DNA from: Cordilura impudica
Taxonomy: Eukaryota; Arthropoda; Insecta; Diptera; Scathophagidae
Length of the DNA stretch: 64,000 bases
NCBI GenBank assembly: GCA_963682025.1
Contig: OY821520.1
Coordinates: forward strand, 85,360,965 to 85,424,964
Direction: 5' to 3'
A program made the position numbers and the translations under genes. The notes below the pieces were generated by a model. The model was not told the origin of the DNA, did no database searches, and saw only the letters and a list, made by a program, of their open reading frames with translations. Below are positions 56,889 through 64,000 of this stretch, piece after piece; the stretch's first letter is position 1; every line of letters starts with the position of its first letter.

Positions 56889-57281
56889 TCTAATATTGGT
56901 AGGCTAAAAAAAAATACGGAGGACATGTCGTTAAGGCAAAACGTAAGTTTAGCAAAACAAATAGTTGTTTTAAAGAAAAACAACAAGTATAATGAAGTAG
57001 GCAAAAGCATACACATATACAAAAACACTTGCTTCAAAGATGTTCTATATTTAGTTTGTTATATTGGGGAAGGTTTAATAGGTTTAATAGTATGAATTAA
57101 CTTTTCACCAAACAAACTATCTACTGCTTTTGGTTACTGATGAGGGTTGGTGACTCTTCCCGAAACAGCTGTATAACCTGTCATGCAGAATATAGATCAA
57201 TTTTTAAAACAAATGTGGCAATGTTTTTTACTTTATTTTAAAGTAAAAACATTTGATCTTGAGCCTCATACCCAAATTCAT

Positions 57282-57635
57282 ACGCTAAATGATTTCTTGT
57301 TATCAATGTTTTGTTCTACCGTTTTATCCCGATTTAGACCAAACGTATATTATTTGAAAGGTATTTCTTTTTAGCTGTTCACCAGATTTACAGATTTTTA
57401 CTTTTTTTTCTTTATTTTGAGTAAATCGCATATAAAGTTGCTACTAACATGTACATAAAATTATACATATGCTATGTGTGTGTTTATAAAATTTATTAAT
57501 GTGTTCGTTAATGAGTATGTTTTCTTTATTCACAATAATAATAAACCAAAATAATGTTGGTTTGGGAATTGCCTAAGTTCAAAAATAAAGTTGCCTAGAA
57601 ATTGCACTCGAATATCGAGCGCTGGAATCTGCTAG
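57282..57635 (+). mobile_element. HEL Helitron copy 13 (5' tip lost)
   Basis: Begins at the GATTTCTTGTTATCAATG block without the TCTATAATATTAATAGG tip. Ends GCACTCGAATATCGAGCGC, then TGGAATCTGCTAG. Confidence 0.85.
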
Positions 57636-58331
57636 TTTGTATTTAAATCTCATTGCGCAGAGTTATATTTTCGGTTTCGAAATAGAAAATAGTCACTGGG
57701 TGTTAATTCGGAGAAGTTTGCCATGGCGACTACACACTAGAGTGGATTGCACCCGCTTACCCCACTAAATGAAACCTTGGCTATTCTATGCTGATTTTCA
57801 AAAAATCTTGGCTCCAACGATAACCATTAGTTTTTAAAAAACCTCCGTTTTTACTTATTACAATATTTTTCACATATCTTCCTTAGAAACCATATACAAA
57901 TGTGAATTATTTTTTCGAAGCGCATCTAATGAAATATTGGACATGTTCAGGCATATCCGCGTTATAGAAGTATTCAATAAAACATTTTAATTTCCATGGG
58001 TATTTTTGGAAGCTGTTTACATCTTTTAGATCAACTTAACATATTTTAATCTCTATTCGTTTTTGGCGATGACGTATTTCATCATTTTGCCAAATTGTCG
58101 TTTGTTCGATTTTTAACTGAAGTTTCAGAAATGAGAACTTTAAATTTAAAACTTGGCCATTATTAATATATAAAAAATGATTTTATTTAATTTCATCGAA
58201 ACGTGCTGTCATACCAAATAAATCAAAAGATGCTGAATTTTTCTTATAAATTTATTTATTTTTTTTATATGTAGCTATGTTTAAATTTGTAGATCATCGG
58301 AATTCGCATATTTTAATCACCTTTCATACTA
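57636..58331. other. Unassigned stretch
   Basis: No supported feature. GC content rises slightly around 57690-57780 but no open frame or motif follows. Confidence 0.45.
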
Positions 58332-59509
58332 AAGGGTGATTTTTTAGCTATTATCTTTTTGGCAACACTGGTTTAAACAGGTGACGCACGTTTCGTGTTT
58401 TGTTTCATTGTCAAACATCTTCAGTTTGGTGTATAATTTAACCATGAATCGTCTTACAAACGAACAACGCTTGCAAGTTATTGAATTTTATTATCAAAAT
58501 GCGTGCTCTGTTAAGAAAGTTCATCGCGCGCTTCTTCCATTTTATGGTCAGTTTAATCGACCCACTGAAGCGGCTATTCGGGCTATTGTGACTAAATTTC
58601 GCACCAAATTTACATTGTTGGACATTAAACCACCAACACGCTTACGTAGAGTGTGAACTGAAGAAAATATCGCAGCTGTATCGGCCAGTGTTAATGATGA
58701 CCATCAATTATCGATTCGTCGCCGTTCGCAGCAATTGGGCCTCTGTTACTCAACAACGTGGGAAATTTTGCGGAAGGATTTAGGTGTGAAGCCTTTCAAA
58801 ATACAGCTGGTGCAAGAATTGAAGTCGAACGACCTACCGCAACGTAGAATTTTTGGCTCAATGGGTACGTAAATAAGCAGAATTGTCGATTTTGGAGTGA
58901 ATATCAGCCAGAAGCATTGGAAGAGCTACCAATGCATCCAGAAAAAGTCACAGTTTAGTGCGGTTTATGGGCTGGTGGCATCATTGGACCGTACTTCTTC
59001 AAAGATGATGCGAATCGTAACGTAACTGTGAATAGTGAGCGCTACCGAGAGATGATATCCAACTTTTTTTTTGCCCAAAATGCAAGAGCTTGACTTGCAT
59101 GACAGGTGGATTCAACAAGAGGCGAGTTCGGTGAACATTTTATTTCACGTTCGGGACCGGTCAATTGGCCGCCTAGATCGTGCGATTTAACGCGTTTAGA
59201 CTATTTTTTGTGGGCTATGTTAAAGCTCATGTCTATACAGACAATCCCGCTTCAATTGACGCATTGGAAGACAACATTGAAGCATTTATTCGTGAGATAC
59301 CGGCCGAAATGTTGGAAAGAGTATGCCAAAATTGGACTAAGCGGATGGACCATTTGAGGCGCAGTCACGGTCAACATTTGCATGAAATAATCTTCAAACA
59401 TTAAATTATATGGACCGTACTATCGATTCAAATAAAGATTTCATGCATTTTTCTGAATTTTATGTGTTTTTTTGGAAAACTTTCCTATAGCTCTTAAAAA
59501 ATCACCCTT
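58332..59509 (+). mobile_element. DD41D (rosa-type) mariner-like element 2
   Basis: TA-flanked. Ends AAGGGTGATTTTTTAGCTAT and, read inward from the right, AAGGGTGATTTTTTAAGAGC. These differ fully from the TIRs of the 11.3-kb DD41D element, so this is a separate subfamily. The transposase is on the plus strand with two internal deletions. Confidence 0.88.
58444..59404 (+). pseudogene. Mariner DD41D transposase, internally deleted
   Basis: ATG at 58444: MNRLTNEQRLQVIEFYYQNA and PTEAAIRAIVTKFRTKFTLL form the first helix-turn-helix. A CGA-to-TGA stop ends this frame at 58656. Beyond it come ENIAAVSASVNDDHQLSIRR and FKIQLVQELKSNDLPQRR. A deletion then removes the FSDEAHF block with the first Asp. 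GYVNKQNCRFW to VTVNSERYREMISNFF follow, with a TAG at about 58957. A second deletion at 59115-59125 removes QQDGATCHTA with the second Asp. WPPRSCDLTRLDYFLW keeps the third. The C-terminus, to HLHEIIFKH, is intact in frame 59180-59404. Two of three catalytic residues are gone, so it is dead. Confidence 0.87.
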
Positions 59510-59708
59510 TATATACAACATTAAATACACTACACAGGCTGGCAACTCATTTTAAAAAATGTAAACTACATAAATGCCAAATTTTATTTCGCCAAGAAAC
59601 CATTACCTTTTTGTAATAATTATTTAAAATTTCTAAATTTATTATTTTTCGTATGGTGGCAACCCTGTTTAAAAAAAATACATATAAAATGGGCAGTAAA
59701 CTTTATAT

Positions 59709-60310
59709 GTATACCCTATACCACTATATGATTATGGTATAATGACTTTGTGCTGATGTTTGTAATTACCAAAGCCATATTTTATTATACCGAACGTTAC
59801 AGAATCACTTTCTGAGTCAATTTAGCAATGTCCGTCCGTCCGTCTGTTCCTTGTAATCAACTACAGGTCGCAAGGATGAATATATTTTGTTAAAATTTAG
59901 TACATACCACGCTTTTATTAGTCATAGGATGAACGCTATTGCAATTGGTGAAAATCGGTACATTGTCAGACATAGTCACCATACAAATGACCCCAATGAG
60001 ATCATCCATAAGATCCAAATTATCTAATAGATTTCGGTGAAATTTGGTTTATGTGCGCTTATTACCCCCATTAATCAGTTGTGAAAAAATAAACCATGTC
60101 GGACAATTTTAAGTCAGAGCCCTCATATAACGCTGCATCCCGATCATCACTTACATTTATCAAAAAACAAAACTATTGCACATATTCTCTCAAATTCGGG
60201 GTGCATATGTTTTTGCAAAAAATAAGTGTCTTTACCAAATACGGTCAGATCGGTCCATTTTTCGACCTAGTCCCCATATAAATATAGCATTCGATATGAA
60301 CTTTTTCAAA
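59709..60310 (+). mobile_element. Family B repeat, copy 14, 3'-truncated
   Basis: TATACCCTATACCACTATATG start, short CCGT array (59829-59844), AATATAGCATTCGATATGAA near the end. It stops before the palindromic 3' end. Confidence 0.75.
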
Positions 60311-60504
60311 ATCAGCCTCTAGAACTTTAAACTATATACATGGAATTTACCTTCGGCTTTTGATGTGTAAACATCTATACGCGCAGGAGGGTAAATTTCT
60401 ATTTCACAATGCAATCACAAGAACAGCGTAACATGTTACGCGTAAGACAAAATCGGTGAGACTTATAATTGTATTGCTATTGCTGAAAAATTATATGTAA
60501 TAAC

Positions 60505-60615
60505 CTGTTTGAAAATGAAAAATGAAAAATAAAAAATAAAAAATGAAAAATGAAAAATAAAAAATGAAAAATAAAAAATTAAAAATGAAAAATATAAAAT
60601 GAAAAATAAGAAATG
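60505..60615 (+). repeat. Imperfect AAAAATGAAAAAT microsatellite
   Basis: Alternating AAAAATG and AAAAATA units for about 110 bp. Confidence 0.85.
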
Positions 60616-60786
60616 AAAGCTGTTAAGATTCTTTTTATTGTGGTTTTTTTTTGGAATTTTATTTTTATATCTTTATTTTTAATTTATTTGCTCAAACCAA
60701 TTTTTATACTGTTAAATTACGAAATTCTTTTATCAATGGTAAAAAAAAAAGAAAAATCATGAAAATCGGTGCCTTACCTCACACAA

Positions 60787-60855
60787 ACAAGTAAGAGTGT
60801 TAAATTCGGTTGTGCCGAATCTTTGATACCCTCCACCTCGGTTTGAGTCTTGATA
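60787..60855 (-). repeat. End of a B-related repeat (family D), AACAAGTAAG end
   Basis: AACAAGTAAGAGTGTTAAATTCGGTTGTGCCGAATCTTTGATACCCTCCACC-type sequence. It has the same AACAAGTAAG start and a hairpin (TTCGGTTGTGCCGAA) then TACCC, but the sequence is distinct from family B. A possible opposite end is at 63730-63891. Confidence 0.6.
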
Positions 60856-63098
60856 ATAAATGTAAATGAAAAAGTAAACAATTTGTTAAACTTAATACCA
60901 AATTATTTCAGCAAATTCTTTGGGTTGGTTTTCCTCTTTTCTATTATTTCGGATTTATTTCGGTGTTTGCTTTTTGGTCATCGTGGTTACTGATGGGCAT
61001 GCATTTAGGCTATATGCATGCGTTTCCGGTTATATGACATAACTTCTCGTTTAATTTAGTTTTTGCTAATTAAATAGCTCGCCCTAACCTCCATTGCAAA
61101 GGAATTGGTTGTGTAGGGTGGCTATATGCATTAAATCGTGCTAATTGGAGATGGCTGTATAGTTTCTTTTAACTGGCCAAATATTTCTTCATTGCCGCCA
61201 TATAGGTCGTATGGAGTAACAATATAATAACCAAAAAAAATTCTCTCAATTTTTTTTTATTAAAATATTGCCATATTTGGAGAACATAGAGAATAAATTT
61301 ATAATAATAAATATTAAAATTAGGGATGCCAAACGCAAAAAACCAAATGTCCCAAACATTTTAAATAAAATAATTTGTTCTCTTTATTTTCTGAAAAACT
61401 TCAAATTTTAGTCCAAAAAAAATTGCGTTTAGTTATGTAACAGTTTTTATGTTCGCAATTCTTAAATATCATTTGACGTTTGATGTTTAATGTTTAATGT
61501 TTTCTGTAGTGTGATTCTGTAAATTTCAACGATCCGACAATCGCAAAATATATCGACAGCTACTGTTGTTTGCACTAAGGATTAAGTGATTCACTAAGTA
61601 CATACATCTTAACGACAGTCGACAAATCTATTTTTATATTTATTTAAATTGTAAACGAGTGGCATCTCTGTCAAAATAAGCGAAAAACACAAAGAAGAAT
61701 AGAAAAAAACAAATTACTTCGTGTTTGAAAGGATGATTTTATCTCTATGTTTAATATCTTTATTTTTTTTACTAATATTTCTGTTTATTTATTTGAAAAT
61801 GATATAATGAATTGAATATGCTATTTTTTATTTATATAAAAAAGTTTTTTAATATAAGCAAAATATTTTCACTATTTTATGATTTTTATTTATGTATGAC
61901 GACATTTCAACCTAAAAATTTAAGTTTTTATCGATTGAATAAACAACTCAAAAATGGTTGTCGTTTAGATAACAACAACAACTGACTTTAACAATAGCGA
62001 ATATCGTTTAAAAATTTTACTGATAATTTTGCTATTTTCTTTTTTTTTTAACGATTCGACTATCGTTAAAAGAAGTTACTGAATTGCGGTACTGAAAAGC
62101 TATTAATTTCTCCGGAATGTCAATATTTTTTTTAAATGTAAACATTTTTTATATGTAAACATATTTGGTGTTTTTTTTTTGGAATTTCAGTTTGTGTTTA
62201 ACGAATAAAATTTATATATTAAAGATGCAATTGATGTCTTGTAAATTTTAAAATTATAATTTCCGACGTTTTGATATGATTTTCTGAAATTCAATTAATT
62301 CTAATTTATAATTGGAAATTTTTAATTCCAGTTTTTAGAATTGATATTTTCTTAAATTTGAATGGAAAATTTATAAAGTGCAATTTTTTATTTATGTGAA
62401 TAATAATGCTTTAGTAATTATAAACAATTTTTAAGAATTAGATGTAATCGCAATCAGATATTTTGTAGGTAAAGCAGAATAATAATTCTATATAACTATG
62501 TAGAACTGTTTTGAAAGCAACAAACTCATTGATGAACTCGGTAACTCTATTTTGTAAAGACAACAAAATGTTAATATGCCAAACTTATGTTCATATTTGT
62601 AAAAGAATAATGAAAAAACGTATGAAATAAAAGACCAGCCCGTGTATACTCTGTTCTGTTCTGTATGATATCTATTTGAAAATATTGACATTCATGTTAA
62701 AATAGAAATAACTATTGCAAAGCTAATTAGAACAAACAAAAATTGTGGCGCCATCTACTGTGGCATAGTCACGCTGAGCAAAATGAAGTGACACTCTGTT
62801 AATGCAAAAGAAATGTATTTTCCCCACAACAAAATATTGCAGAATTTTATGTAAATAAAATAATATACCGATTTATTTCTAACATGCAGTTATTATGGAT
62901 ATACATATATAGAATATATATATTATTTAATATGTGTATGTATGTATGTATATGTAAATATTACACACAAAAAATACAACATCAAACATTATTTTTGTGT
63001 TTTTCTCTTTAAATAAATTAATACATAAAAATTTTTTTTTGCTAAATTTACATTGTTTTCTTTTTATTAACAACTAAGGTATTTTTACTCCCTTTATA
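60856..63098. other. Unassigned AT-rich DNA, no supported gene
   Basis: About 2.2 kb. Contains TGTATGTATGTATGTATATG (62937) and an imperfect inverted pair (CGATCCGACAATCGC near 61532 and AACGATTCGACTATCG near 62050). The ORF at 62488-62691 has no motif. No coding signal or RNA gene recognised. Confidence 0.45.
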
Positions 63099-63222
63099 TT
63101 AACTCGTAGTGTCTGCTTGTCGAAAAAATTTTGGATCGATTTTAACCCCTTTCCCGTGACCCAATCGATCTGAAACTTTGCGGGCAGGCTCGTGGCAATG
63201 ACAGAAATGATCTAGTAAATTT
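63099..63222 (+). repeat. Dispersed repeat (pair with 25526-25665)
   Basis: TTAACTCGTAGTGTCTGC, TTTTGGATCGATTTTAACCC and GATCTGAAACTTTGCGGGCAG; same order as the 25.5-kb copy. Confidence 0.65.
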
Positions 63223-63729
63223 TTTTAGTGATGCTAAAACAATGGAAACTTTTAAATTTTTCTACCAGAGTTTATAAAAAAATGTACAAAGGGCTAGTTT
63301 TTATTATATTATTACAACAACGACCACAAAAACAACAAGTCCAGCTATGACAACAATATAACATTTAGAATAACAACAAGAACACTATAGAAACATCATA
63401 TTTTTCATTTTTTTTTTACTTTTTCAGAGATTTCCCTGGACCTGTTCCACCGATTTTAATGATTTTTGAAATAGGAATCTTTCCATGAATTTGGTGAATC
63501 ATTCTCACTAAAAATGATCACTGTAGCTGCACTATTCAGGGCGTGATCGTGACAAGAACAACATAGAAAATTATATTTTTTCAAGACTTTTTTTAGTTCT
63601 TCATTTAAATCTCGGGCCCTAATCGACCGATTTGGACGATTTTAAACAGCAAACTTTTTAGGATGTTATTGAATAATTTTTTGTGTCAACGAGCACCCTA
63701 GCTGCCCGATTGATGCCGTCATCGTGATT

Positions 63730-63891
63730 TCCACAGACGGACAGACGGACATCGCTACATCAACTCTGGTTGTTATAAGGATCACAAATATATATATTTT
63801 ATGGGGTCCAAATTTTTTTTTTATAATTATTACAAACGTAATGACAAACTTATATATACCCTCTGCACACTGGAGTGGAGGGTATAAAAAT
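63730..63891 (-). repeat. End of a B-related repeat (family D), TATACCC end
   Basis: CCACAGACGGACAGACGGACATCGCTACATC, GGATCACAAATATATATATTTTATGGGG and TATACCCTCTGCACACTGGAGTGGAGGGTATAAAAA. It has the same architecture as the B end (ACGG units, then GGGTATAAAAA). With 60787-60855 it may bound one element enlarged by insertions, or the two may be independent fragments. Confidence 0.55.
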
Positions 63892-64000
63892 AGTTTTTTA
63901 TATAACTGTAATGGGGCTTCATTACGACTTACGAGGTCAGAATATTTGTATTAATATCTTTTTAAAAAGCAGTGTTAGAGAAAAAATAACTGTTTATGTA

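Noticed and set aside
61532..62060. Possible MITE with CGATCCGACAATCGC / CGATTCGACTATCG ends
   Set aside because: Pairing is short and imperfect, and no target duplication or second copy was found in the window.

Overview
The window looks like intergenic or heterochromatin-like DNA of a higher fly (Diptera, Schizophora, probably a calyptrate). This is an inference from repeat content: a DINE-1/mini-me-like repeat with (CCGT)n arrays, DD41D (rosa-type) mariners, irritans-like DD34D mariners, Tc1 relics, a Transib element and a short Helitron family. The DNA is strongly AT-rich. I found no confident host protein-coding gene, no rRNA or tRNA gene and no CRISPR array. Nearly everything that can be named is a transposable element, and many insertions are nested.

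Layout. 0-11 kb: a Helitron end, a transposase-like relic, a Tc1 relic, and a 4.4-kb DNA transposon with arms of about 0.6 kb (2978-7344). That transposon carries a broken, unassigned transposase and two DINE-like insertions; further DINE-like copies follow. 11-14 kb: a Helitron split by a DD41D mariner, then a LINE fragment and another Helitron. 15-19 kb: two copies of a longer Helitron variant, one with an AAAAT array of nearly 500 bp. 19.5-21.3 kb: a foldback element with 430-bp arms and a cysteine-rich ORF. 22.5-29 kb: a large inverted duplication bounded by two Helitrons. 30-32.2 kb: two mariner relics, one with a MITE inside, then a tRNA-type SINE. 34-36 kb: a relic with an acidic C-terminus between tandem/inverted subrepeats. 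36.1-39 kb: mostly unassigned sequence that looks more host-like. 39-44 kb: Helitrons, a Tc1 split by a LINE, a Transib relic and a second Tc1 relic. 46.05-46.39 kb: a perfect palindrome.

49.58-53.43 kb holds the best-preserved element: a Transib (RAG1-family) transposon. It has about 40-bp terminal inverted repeats starting CACAGTG/CACATTG, a 5-bp target duplication CGATG, and a long uninterrupted transposase ORF. The ORF retains the D-D-E residues and the C2/H2 zinc ligands known from RAG1. It sits inside a DINE-like copy. 54-60 kb: a DD34D mariner split by a DINE-like element, two Helitrons, a DD41D mariner and another DINE-like copy. 60-64 kb: mostly unassigned AT-rich sequence with ends of a related repeat.

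The genes do not form a pathway. The Transib transposase is the only one that could still act on its own ends. The Helitron, DINE-like, SINE and MITE copies are non-autonomous and would have depended on enzymes encoded elsewhere. Protein family names come from motifs read by eye; no database search was possible.
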